From Paenibacillus sp. JNUCC32 (lineage in GTDB: Bacteria > Bacillota > Bacilli > Paenibacillales > Paenibacillaceae): DNA of 64,000 nucleotides. A model generated the notes under the pieces. It saw nothing but the letters and a program-made list of their open reading frames with translations, had not been told where the DNA came from and made no database searches. Where the stretch lies: positions 1,550,001 through 1,614,000 of the forward strand of contig NZ_CP062260.1 of the NCBI RefSeq assembly GCF_014863545.1, in the 5' to 3' direction. Shown here piece by piece: positions 52,412 through 60,431 of the stretch. The first letter of the stretch is position 1. Every line of letters begins with the position of its first letter. The position numbers and the translations under genes were made by a program.

Positions 52412-54655
52412 TTGCAGCAAAACTGGTACCGCAAGCTGCTTCTCTCCTATTTTCCCATATTCCTCATCACGATTACGATCCTGGTGTTTCTTTCATTCAT
52501 CATGTTTAATGAGGCCTCGCGCGAAGAGGCAGCCAAAGCAAACGGAATTTCCACGCGTTTTATTATGGAAGATCTGGATCGTTCCATCAACGCCATCGAG
52601 ATGAACGTGCTGAACGAAGTGGAGACGAGTGCCCTATACTCAAGCTATCTGTTCAGCAACCCGTCATCCGACCAAAATTTGATGTACTCGCTTGTCAAAC
52701 GTCTCCGCGGGTTACAATCGGGCAGCGACCTGATCGAATCGGTCTATTTATACCGTCATTCGGATCAGTCGGTGCTGACCACCAGCGGCCAAAGCCCGCT
52801 CTCGACTTTTCCGGACCGTTCTTATATCGAGTTTGCCGTGAAAGAGCACGACTACCGGGGGTGGTCCGCCGTTCGATCCATGACGGGACTCGGGGAGAAC
52901 GAGCCGAAGCAGGTCATCTCCATGTATAAAAATTTGCCGCTTCCCTTCGGAAGCCAAGGGCTGCTCGTCATTAACGTAAGCATGTACCGGGTGGAGCAGA
53001 TGATCAATCCGATGATAAATGACAGCGTTTCCTTTTTGAATATTTTGGACTCCAGCGGAGATCTCATATTTGAAGCATCCCAAATCGGAGAGGATAAGCG
53101 GGCCAAAGAAGGCAAGGTGCTGACGACGCTGCAATCGGATCAGCTGGGATGGACTTTTGAAAGCGGTCTCCGGGTCGGGCAGCTCTATGCTTGGGTGTCG
53201 GTCGTATCCTACATCTGGATCGTGATCGGCTTCGTAACCGTGGTGCTTGCCGTTATTTATATCGTCTATGTTACCAGGCGGAATTATCAGCCGATCAAAG
53301 CCATGATGAACCGCATCGAGTCCATTCAGCTCAACATGCCCCAGGCCGCCAAGGATGAGCTTTCCATGATCGATAGTGCGCTTGAAAGCCTGATCAGCCG
53401 GTCCATGGACTATGACAAAAAGCGGCACGAGAATCTCCAGCTTCAGCGCAGCCAGCTGTTCATGGACCTGATCAGCGGGCAGAAGCCCGAAGAGGAACTG
53501 CTGTCCCGGATGGCAGAGCTGATTCCGATGAAGCTGCCGGAACAGCCGGCGGGTTACGTCATCCTGCTCGGTGAAATCAACGATTACAGCGGTTTTCAGG
53601 ATGTTCATACCGTCCGCGACCAGAACGTGCTGAAGTTTGCCTTGATGAACGTGTTCCAGGAGCTTGCACGCAATGCCGGCTTCAACAGCTGGCTAGAATG
53701 GATCGCCGGCAGCCGCGTAGGCATTCTGATCGCGCTTCCGGAGATGAAGGAGGAGACGCGTGCTTCCCTGATCCGCGCAGCTGAGGAATGTCGGAGCTGG
53801 GTCGAGGAAAAGCTTCGTTTGTCGGTGAGGTTCGGGCTGGGCAGCACGGTTGCCGGGCTGCATGAAATAGGCGCTTCGCACCAATCAGCCTCCGAGGCGC
53901 TCGGCCACAGGCTGGCGATGGGCGATCATGCCGTGCTGGTCGGGGACGAGCTGCCCCGGGGAGATTTAAGCCGCCTGCTTCCTTATCTGAATGAAATCTC
54001 GGAGCTGGTCAAGGACTTCCGATTAAATAATGAAGGCTGGAGAACCCGTCTGAAGGACATGTTCGTTTCATTCAAGGCAGAGCGTCTGAAGGACGATACG
54101 ATCCGTTCTCTGGTCAACAGCATGCTTCAGCTGCTGGCCCGGGAGGTCGGTGTGTTATCCGACGAGCTGAGGAACCAGCTGTCGGAGGGCAGGGAGCACG
54201 TACTGGCTGGAGCCGCAACCTTAGAGGAGCTGCAGAGCAGGATCACCGATCAGTTGACGGAAATTTACCGCACCTATGTTGCGCTTAGCGAAACCAAGAG
54301 CTACCGTGCCATGATCAGCGAGATGAAGCACTATATAGAAGAGCATTTCGACGATCCGAATTTGTCCCTGAAGCATCTGAGCGACCGTTTTCAGATTTCC
54401 GGAAAATATGCAAGCTATCTGTTTAAGATGGAATACGATATGAAATTCGTGGATTTCCTCGTACAGCTGCGCATGAAGCGGGCGGAGGAGCTTCTGGCGC
54501 AGACCGACCTCTCGATACAGGAAATTGCGGAGAAGATTGGATACGCCAACTCCATTACCTTCGGGCGGGTGTTCAAACGGACGTCGGGTGTGACGCCGGG
54601 CGACTACCGAAAGCTGAAAATGAAGCCTGCTCCGGGGACGGAGCTCGGATCCTAG
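52412..54655 (+). CDS. Membrane-bound AraC family regulator (YesS/YtdP-like)
   Basis: A 747-residue regulator that senses outside the membrane and binds DNA inside. Helix 1 (SYFPIFLITITILVFLSFI) leads to an extracellular domain of about 230 residues. Helix 2 (SYIWIVIGFVTVVLAVIYIV) is followed by a linker with a degenerate GGDEF-like region and by two AraC-type helix-turn-helix motifs (LSLKHLSDRFQISGKYASYL, IQEIAEKIGYANSITF). TTG 52412 is chosen because AGAAAGGA stands nine bases upstream; ATG 52403 directly abuts that site. It precedes the second Lpl importer and is its likely activator, as YesS is for rhamnogalacturonan genes in B. subtilis. Confidence 0.88.
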   Translation: MQQNWYRKLLLSYFPIFLITITILVFLSFIMFNEASREEAAKANGISTRFIMEDLDRSINAIEMNVLNEVETSALYSSYLFSNPSSDQNLMYSLVKRLRGLQSGSDLIESVYLYRHSDQSVLTTSGQSPLSTFPDRSYIEFAVKEHDYRGWSAVRSMTGLGENEPKQVISMYKNLPLPFGSQGLLVINVSMYRVEQMINPMINDSVSFLNILDSSGDLIFEASQIGEDKRAKEGKVLTTLQSDQLGWTFESGLRVGQLYAWVSVVSYIWIVIGFVTVVLAVIYIVYVTRRNYQPIKAMMNRIESIQLNMPQAAKDELSMIDSALESLISRSMDYDKKRHENLQLQRSQLFMDLISGQKPEEELLSRMAELIPMKLPEQPAGYVILLGEINDYSGFQDVHTVRDQNVLKFALMNVFQELARNAGFNSWLEWIAGSRVGILIALPEMKEETRASLIRAAEECRSWVEEKLRLSVRFGLGSTVAGLHEIGASHQSASEALGHRLAMGDHAVLVGDELPRGDLSRLLPYLNEISELVKDFRLNNEGWRTRLKDMFVSFKAERLKDDTIRSLVNSMLQLLAREVGVLSDELRNQLSEGREHVLAGAATLEELQSRITDQLTEIYRTYVALSETKSYRAMISEMKHYIEEHFDDPNLSLKHLSDRFQISGKYASYLFKMEYDMKFVDFLVQLRMKRAEELLAQTDLSIQEIAEKIGYANSITFGRVFKRTSGVTPGDYRKLKMKPAPGTELGS

Positions 54656-54700
54656 AAAGCGCTTCGATAACGAAAACGGTTTATGATTATAGTTTATCCA

Positions 54701-54750
54701 GAAACGGGTGCAGAAGTTTCCGGCCGGAAGCAGCACCCGTTTCGCATTTT
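54701..54750 (+). terminator. Terminator after the membrane AraC gene
   Basis: GAAACGGGTGC and GCACCCGTTTC form perfect 11-base arms, and TTCCGGCCGGAA between them can fold too. GCATTTTC follows. Confidence 0.75.
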
Positions 54751-54936
54751 CTGGAGAATGTCGGTATGCGTACCGAATGCAGCGGGTGATGTGGAAGGGT
54801 TCTGCAAACGGAACAAACTCCGGATATATCAAGCATTAAAGTCATGATTAGAAAACGGTTTAGATAACGAAAATCGTCATTTCTCTACGTTGAAACCTTG
54901 TAACGAAGCGGGTTCTCGCGTTTGGAATTTGGTTTA

Positions 54937-54994
54937 TTGTCATCCGCTTGCCCTTGAGGCATACTGAGAACACCCGAGAGGTTAAGCGCTTACA
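54937..54994 (+). promoter_or_regulatory. Promoter and cre-like site of the second Lpl operon
   Basis: TTGTCA (54937-54942), a 17-base spacer and CATACT (54960-54965) form a sigma-A-like promoter. GTTAAGCGCTTACA (54981-54994), a near-palindrome, lies in the early transcribed region and resembles a cre read on the other strand (TGTAAGCGCTTAAC). Confidence 0.6.
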
Positions 54995-55007
54995 TTACGG
55001 GATCCGA

Positions 55008-55047
55008 AGCAATTCGGATGAATCCGCAGCAATTCGGATGAATCCGC
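55008..55047 (+). repeat. 20-bp tandem duplication in the leader of the binding-protein gene
   Basis: AGCAATTCGGATGAATCCGC occurs twice in direct succession, and AGC begins a third unit. It lies in the untranslated leader about 70 bases before the start codon. Each unit contains GGATGAATCC, a small inverted repeat. Confidence 0.85.
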
Positions 55048-55118
55048 AGCTTTCTATCATGAATAAGATCGGCGCAAATCGGCAGGGACATAATCCAAAT
55101 AGAAAAGGGGATGTAATG

Positions 55119-56741
55119 ATGGCAGCAAGCAAGAAAAAATGGGGCAAGCTCGCAAAGCTCACGCTGGTCATGTTGATGGTCGGAACGGTCGTATTATCCG
55201 GGTGCTCCTCAGGCTCTGGCAGCAGCACCAATGCTTCGGGCGGGGATTCCGGCTCCAATGACGGCAAGCAGGTTACGCTGAAGGTCGAAATTTTTGACCG
55301 CGGCAATACACCGAAGCCTTATACCATCACCGACAGTTATCTTACCCGATATATCCAGGACAACTTTGGAACCCCTAACAACATTAAGATGGAATTCGTA
55401 CCGGTCCCCCGTTCCGAGGAGATCAAGAAGCTGAACGTTCTCATGGCCAGCGGCGGCAATGTGCCGGATATCGTATTTACGTATGACACGCCGACCTTCA
55501 ACCGCTACGCGGAGCAGGGCGGGCTGACGGAACTGACGGATTTGATCAACGAGCACGGTCCGAATCTGAAGGAATTCCTCGATGAGGACGCGATGAGTTA
55601 CGGCCAGTACATGGGCAAACAGTTCGCCGTTCCCGGCAAACGGGCCTTCCTTGGCAAGTATTCTTCCTTTATCCGCGCCGATTGGCTGGAAAAGCTCGGC
55701 ATGGAGGTGCCTCAAACGACCGATGAGCTGTACGCGGTTTTGAAAGCTTTTAAAGAAAAGGATCCGGGCGAAACCGGCGGCAAGGTGATTCCCTTCGGCA
55801 TGACGATCGAACCGGCTCAATATGATCCGCTGATCTGGTCCTTTATTCAGCCGACTACGGAAGAGCAGAAGTATACGCTGCTGCAAAAGCTCGGAGCCAA
55901 CGACTATCCGACGCTGCTTCCGGGCTTTAAGGATGCGCTGCAATTTTTCAACAAGCTTTACAACGAAGGGCTGATCAGCCGCGACTTCAGTTTGGACGAA
56001 GACAAGAAGCAGTTGACCCAGGACGTGACCAACGGTCTTACGGGCTTCCTGACGGAGGATTATCCGAACATGTACTACGCCGACGGCACCTATGATACGC
56101 TCCTCAAAAACCAGCCGGACGCCAAGCTTACGCCAATTGATCCATTCACCAACTCCGAAGGCAAGCATGCGAAGCCGGAATACGCTCCAAACGGCATGTA
56201 CATCATGATTCCGAAAACAAGCCAACATGCCGAAGAAGCGATCAAATACCTGAATTGGATGGCCGACCCGGACAATCTGCTGGCGCTGCAAAACGGCGTG
56301 GAAGGCGAAAACTACGAAATGGTGGACGGCATTCCCGTCATGAAGACCGACGCCCCTCAAGAGGTGATTGACCGGCTTTACAACAGCGGCGACATTGCCA
56401 TTATCGCCAACGGTAATTTTGTAGGCGACGAAACGCAGAACCGGGAGAAACTGACAACCAACTTCCCGGAAAAGTTCCAGGATCTGCATCGCAAGGCCGT
56501 GGAAATCTCGGCAACGGATACGTTTAAGCCGGTCAATTTCGACCGTCCGATCGAGGCTGAGGCGAAATACGGCACGAACCTGCAGGCCAAATACGAAGAG
56601 ATGATCGTGAAGACGGCCATGGCGAAACCGGAAGATTTCGAGAAAACATTTGAAGCGACCATGAAGGATTACATGGTCAGCGGCGGCCAGGCGATTCTTG
56701 ATGAGCGGACCAAAGTTTATCAGGAAATGCAAACCAAGTAA
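55119..56741 (+). CDS. Oligosaccharide-binding lipoprotein of the second Lpl importer
   Basis: A 540-residue extracellular solute-binding lipoprotein. The signal (KLTLVMLMVGTVVLSGC) ends in a lipobox with the lipidated cysteine near residue 30, then a Ser/Gly tether. The binding domain contains GGNVPDIVFTYDTP, EEAIKYLNWMADPDN and a C-terminal helix bundle typical of LplA-type proteins. The start is one of two adjacent ATGs (55116 or 55119) eight bases or less after AGAAAAGGGG. The frame upstream to 54948 is untranslated leader containing the promoter. It feeds the permeases at 56826 and 57755. It is only distantly similar to the lipoprotein at 39876, so the ligand probably differs. Confidence 0.92.
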   Translation: MAASKKKWGKLAKLTLVMLMVGTVVLSGCSSGSGSSTNASGGDSGSNDGKQVTLKVEIFDRGNTPKPYTITDSYLTRYIQDNFGTPNNIKMEFVPVPRSEEIKKLNVLMASGGNVPDIVFTYDTPTFNRYAEQGGLTELTDLINEHGPNLKEFLDEDAMSYGQYMGKQFAVPGKRAFLGKYSSFIRADWLEKLGMEVPQTTDELYAVLKAFKEKDPGETGGKVIPFGMTIEPAQYDPLIWSFIQPTTEEQKYTLLQKLGANDYPTLLPGFKDALQFFNKLYNEGLISRDFSLDEDKKQLTQDVTNGLTGFLTEDYPNMYYADGTYDTLLKNQPDAKLTPIDPFTNSEGKHAKPEYAPNGMYIMIPKTSQHAEEAIKYLNWMADPDNLLALQNGVEGENYEMVDGIPVMKTDAPQEVIDRLYNSGDIAIIANGNFVGDETQNREKLTTNFPEKFQDLHRKAVEISATDTFKPVNFDRPIEAEAKYGTNLQAKYEEMIVKTAMAKPEDFEKTFEATMKDYMVSGGQAILDERTKVYQEMQTK

Positions 56742-56758
56742 ACCAGCGGGAAAAGGGA

Positions 56759-56788
56759 AAGGACGGCTTCTTCAAGAGGCCGTTCCTT
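56759..56788 (+). other. Hairpin between the binding-protein and permease genes
   Basis: AAGGACGGC pairs with GCCGTTCCTT with one bulge. There is no T-run. Such hairpins often protect the upstream binding-protein message so that it is made in excess over the permeases. Confidence 0.55.
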
Positions 56789-56825
56789 CGCTCCCGGCGT
56801 CATGGACAAGGAGAGGATGATACAG

Positions 56826-57728
56826 ATGAGAGGAACCGTTTACCTGCGCCGGTACTGGCAATTATACGCACTGCTTGTTCTGCCTTTGGTCTATTTCATT
56901 ATTTTCAAATACGGCCCGATGTGGGGCGTACAGATCGCCTTTAAGGACTTCAACTTCTTCCAAGGAATCACCGGAAGTGAATGGATTGGACTGGATGCCT
57001 TTCGCGAAGTTTTCCAAACCCAGGATTTTTATAAAACCCTCCGCAATACGCTGATGCTCAACCTGCTGGACCTTGTGGTATCATTTCCGGCGCCCTTGAT
57101 TCTCGCCATCATGCTTCATGAACTTAGAATCCAGTGGTTTAAACGTTTGTCCCAAACGATATTGTATATTCCCCATTTCATTTCATGGGTTATCATAGGC
57201 GGCATCGTATACCAGGTGTTCGGCACGCAATCCGGCATGATCAACAACATGCTGATGGCGCTCGGTTTTGAATCGGTACCTTTTCTAACCGAAAAAAACA
57301 CGTGGCTCATTACGTACCTCGCGACGGGGGTGTGGCAGAGCGCCGGCTGGGGAACCATCCTCTATCTGGCTGCCTTGACCGGCATCAACAAGGAGCTGTT
57401 TGAAGCGGCTGAAGTGGACGGAGCGGGCAGGTTCAAGCGCATCTGGCATATCACGCTGCCGGGCCTGAAAACGACGATTGTGACGCTCCTCATCATCAAC
57501 CTCGGCAATATGATCTCGATCGGCTTTGACCGTCCGTTTGTCATCGGCAATAAAGCGGTCATGGATTATTCCGACGTGCTGAGTACCTATGTGTACCGGA
57601 CGGGTCTGGAATCCGGACAGTATACCCTGGCTACGGTGGTCGGCCTGTTCCAGGCTGTTGTCGGGCTGGTCTTTATCCTCGGCGCCAACTATGCATCCAA
57701 AAAACTGACGGACGAGTCCATCATTTAA
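56826..57728 (+). CDS. LplB-type sugar ABC transporter permease (second importer)
   Basis: A 300-residue six-helix permease of the LplB branch. The first helix LYALLVLPLVYFIIFKYGPM and the EAA loop EAAEVDGAGRFKRIWHITLP are clear. ATG 56826 is chosen because AAGGAGAGG lies eight bases upstream; ATG 56802 stands before that site. It is co-transcribed with the lipoprotein before it and the partner permease after it. No ATPase gene accompanies it, as for the first importer. Confidence 0.93.
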   Translation: MRGTVYLRRYWQLYALLVLPLVYFIIFKYGPMWGVQIAFKDFNFFQGITGSEWIGLDAFREVFQTQDFYKTLRNTLMLNLLDLVVSFPAPLILAIMLHELRIQWFKRLSQTILYIPHFISWVIIGGIVYQVFGTQSGMINNMLMALGFESVPFLTEKNTWLITYLATGVWQSAGWGTILYLAALTGINKELFEAAEVDGAGRFKRIWHITLPGLKTTIVTLLIINLGNMISIGFDRPFVIGNKAVMDYSDVLSTYVYRTGLESGQYTLATVVGLFQAVVGLVFILGANYASKKLTDESII

Positions 57729-57754
57729 CGTTTTTGCAGAAAGGAGATTCACTC

Positions 57755-58630
57755 ATGAGCGAGCGTGTGTCGAGCCGCGTTTTTGATTCCGTAAACATGA
57801 TCCTGCTGGCGGTTTTCGTACTTCTCTGTCTGGCGCCTTTTTTCCATATTATCGCCATTTCCTTCAGCTCCAACCGGGCGGTAACGTCCGGCGAGGTGAC
57901 GTTGTTTCCGGTGGAGTTCAGCCTTCAGGCTTATCAATCCGTATTCTCGGATTCCAGCATGATCCGTTCTCTCGGCTTTACGATTATGCTGACGCTGCTG
58001 ACGACGGTGCTGTGCATGGTCATGACGATGATTGCCGCTTACCCGTTGACGAAAAAGAAGCTGAAGGGCCGAAAAGTGTTTATGTTTATCATCATTGTGA
58101 CCATGTTCTTCAGCGGGGGCATTATCCCGGAGTACATTCTCGTGAAGGACTTGAACCTGCTGAATACGATCTGGGCGCTTGTTCTTCCGGGGCTGATCAG
58201 TCCGTTTTATCTGATTATCCTGATCTCCTTCTTCAACGGAATTCCGGAAAGCCTGGAGGAAGCGGCCGAGATCGACGGTACGAGCCAAATCGGAACGATG
58301 CTTCGAATCATTCTGCCGCTGTCTTTGCCGGTCATTGCGACGCTGAGCCTGTTCTACGCGGTCGGGCGCTGGAACGGATTCCAGGACACGCTGCTCTATA
58401 TTACGAAGGAAGAGCTGTATCCGCTGCAGCTGAAGCTGTATCAGCTGGTACAGAACAATATGATTACGGATTTGACCCGCAACGAGGGACCGGCAGCCGG
58501 TGTCAGAGCAACCACGGAAAGTCTGAAAGCGGCAAGCGTCGTATTTGCCACGGTGCCGATTCTTGTTGTGTACCCGTGGCTGCAGCGTTACTTCGTCAGC
58601 GGCGTGATGCTGGGTGCCGTGAAGGGTTAA
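57755..58630 (+). CDS. LplC-type sugar ABC transporter permease (second importer)
   Basis: A 291-residue MalG-like permease with six helices and the EAA loop EEAAEIDGTSQIGTMLRIIL. The family tail YPWLQRYFVSGVMLGAVKG closes it. ATG 57755 follows AGAAAGGAG; a TTG at 57734 is upstream of that site. It completes the second Lpl importer. The next gene starts 25 bases later, so the catabolic genes at 58656 and 60428 lie on the same message. Confidence 0.93.
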   Translation: MSERVSSRVFDSVNMILLAVFVLLCLAPFFHIIAISFSSNRAVTSGEVTLFPVEFSLQAYQSVFSDSSMIRSLGFTIMLTLLTTVLCMVMTMIAAYPLTKKKLKGRKVFMFIIIVTMFFSGGIIPEYILVKDLNLLNTIWALVLPGLISPFYLIILISFFNGIPESLEEAAEIDGTSQIGTMLRIILPLSLPVIATLSLFYAVGRWNGFQDTLLYITKEELYPLQLKLYQLVQNNMITDLTRNEGPAAGVRATTESLKAASVVFATVPILVVYPWLQRYFVSGVMLGAVKG

Positions 58631-58655
58631 GGATGACGGATATTAGGGGGATCGT

Positions 58656-60431
58656 ATGATGCTGAACAGGGTTTTTGAAGTCAATGACAGCTGGGTGCGG
58701 GAGGGGATGGACCGCCAGATCTTAGAGGAAACGCATCGCTGGCACGGCGGGGTGCGCACCATGGAGAACGGTTTGCCATCGCCCAACCATAACACAGGGA
58801 CGCCGACCGCCATGGCGATATGGGCAGCAGCACTCTGCAATCCGGCATCGGCATATTACCGCGATAAGGAGCTGGCACACAGGTTTGCGCTTTCGGCCCG
58901 TTATATGCTTGCGGCTCAGCACGGCGACGGTACGATTTCGCCCGGCTGGACGAATTTCCATTCCCCTCCGGATACCGCCTTCGTGGTGGTTGGATATGCG
59001 CAAGCTGCACAGCTGATTCTGGCTGACGGTTGGGCGGAGCTGAAGGGAGCGGCTGCGGATATGCTGTTGTTTCTGGAGCGCACCTTGCCTGCGCTGATTA
59101 CCGGAGGCTGCCATACGCCGAACCACCGGTGGGTGATCTGCGCGGCGCTGGGCTTCTTGAATGAGCTTTTTGATTCGCGGGATGCCTTGAAAAGGGCGGA
59201 GGAGTGGCTCGCCGAAGGCATGGACGCCACCTTGGACGGAGAATGGACCGAGCGCAGCAACGGGATCTACAACGTCGTCAGCGACGTCATGCTGATTCAC
59301 GCGGCCAGACTGCTGAAGCGTCCGGAGCTGCTGGTACCGGTGCGGGCCAATCTGAAGATGATGACTTATTTGGTCCACCCGGACGGGGAGATCGTCACGG
59401 AATATTCCGGACGGCAGGATTATGGCCAGCGTTTTGATATGTCGGGGTACTTCCTGCCGTCTCTGATGATGGCTTCCCTGGACCGCGATCCGGTATTTCA
59501 AGGGATGGCGGAACAGTCGCTGTCTCTGCTGAAACATCCCGGCGGAGCACCGACCAACGCAGCCGTTCGGCTGCTCTTGGATCCGGGTCTCATGCGCGAG
59601 CGTGCAGAGACAACGCCCATGCCGGAGCATTACCGCGTCGTTCTGAACGGCGAATTTCCAAGGGAGCGCTACTTGTCCGGATATGCCGGTGCCGGCCATC
59701 ACGGCGTTATCCGATACAGCCGGATGCACACGGATTTTGGGGCTCCGGTCGCGCGAATCCGTGAGGGCCGCACCAGCGTGACCGTGAGCACGGAGATGTC
59801 CTCCTTCTTTTCTCTGCGTCATGGAGCGGCTCGGCTTCTCGGCGTGCAGTTCGCTTCCTATTTCGACCCCGGCTTTGTCAAGATGAGCCGGCTGACGACG
59901 CTGGAGCAGGGATACCGGTTATCCGGCGAACAGGAAAAGGGTTATGACGGACCGGTGCCGGAAGCAGCTCTGCCTGATAGTGCAAGGGAAGGCGTCAGCC
60001 CTTGGTATCTACTGCCGCATCACTGCCGTCCGCAGACGCATGTCCAGCGGCACAAGGTGGAGGTGGAAGTGGTGGAAGCGAGCGACCGCTGGAAGCTGGT
60101 CATTTCCTCGACGGAGCCGGAGGAGGTCGTGTCGCAAATCTCGCTGATTTTTCCGGCGGCCGGCAATCTTAGCGGCGGAGAGCTTGCTCCAGCCGGCGGG
60201 GATGCCCAGTTCTGGATGGAAGGGAGCATTCGTTACGAGATGGACGGCGATTGGCTGGAAATCAGCGGGGGCGGATTGCAGCACACGGCGGCTGGCGTCC
60301 GGGAAGCGGCTTATCCGCTCGGCTTCCGAACGCTGCTGCTGAATGTGGTGACTCCCTTCGTGAAGGAGATCCATATCAAGCTTTCGCCAGCGGCGAGGTT
60401 CGGCCGAACGGAAAGGGGAGGATCATCATGA
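58656..60431 (+). CDS. Unrecognised protein with toroid-like helical half and beta half (candidate lyase)
   Basis: A 591-residue soluble protein without signal peptide that I cannot assign to a family. Residues 1 to about 310 are helical, with repeated hairpins like an (alpha/alpha)-toroid. About 330 to 580 look like beta-strands, as in toroid-plus-sandwich polysaccharide lyases. Candidate catalytic residues are Asn156-His157 in HTPNHRW, Tyr205 in SNGIYN and Tyr250/Tyr256 (TEYSGRQDYGQRFD); an Asn/His plus Tyr set is usual in such lyases. AGGGGG precedes the ATG pair at 58656 and 58659. It sits between the importer and a GH105 hydrolase, which needs unsaturated ends made by a lyase. The function is inferred only. 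Confidence 0.7.
   Translation: MMLNRVFEVNDSWVREGMDRQILEETHRWHGGVRTMENGLPSPNHNTGTPTAMAIWAAALCNPASAYYRDKELAHRFALSARYMLAAQHGDGTISPGWTNFHSPPDTAFVVVGYAQAAQLILADGWAELKGAAADMLLFLERTLPALITGGCHTPNHRWVICAALGFLNELFDSRDALKRAEEWLAEGMDATLDGEWTERSNGIYNVVSDVMLIHAARLLKRPELLVPVRANLKMMTYLVHPDGEIVTEYSGRQDYGQRFDMSGYFLPSLMMASLDRDPVFQGMAEQSLSLLKHPGGAPTNAAVRLLLDPGLMRERAETTPMPEHYRVVLNGEFPRERYLSGYAGAGHHGVIRYSRMHTDFGAPVARIREGRTSVTVSTEMSSFFSLRHGAARLLGVQFASYFDPGFVKMSRLTTLEQGYRLSGEQEKGYDGPVPEAALPDSAREGVSPWYLLPHHCRPQTHVQRHKVEVEVVEASDRWKLVISSTEPEEVVSQISLIFPAAGNLSGGELAPAGGDAQFWMEGSIRYEMDGDWLEISGGGLQHTAAGVREAAYPLGFRTLLLNVVTPFVKEIHIKLSPAARFGRTERGGSS

Larger units (their letters stand above)
54656..55118 (+). other. 463-base control region of the second Lpl operon
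   Basis: It contains the regulator's terminator (54701-54750), two copies of the blocks GATAACGAAAA (54666, 54863) and GAAAACGGTTTA (54672, 54851), a sigma-A promoter (54937-54965), a cre-like palindrome (54981-54994) and a 20-base tandem duplication (55008-55047). No gene is supported in it. Confidence 0.6.

Noticed and set aside
55209..56732. A 507-codon minus-strand frame opposite the second binding lipoprotein
   Set aside because: It is the mirror of a strongly supported lipoprotein gene. Long antisense frames are common in this codon usage, and the product has no recognisable domain.
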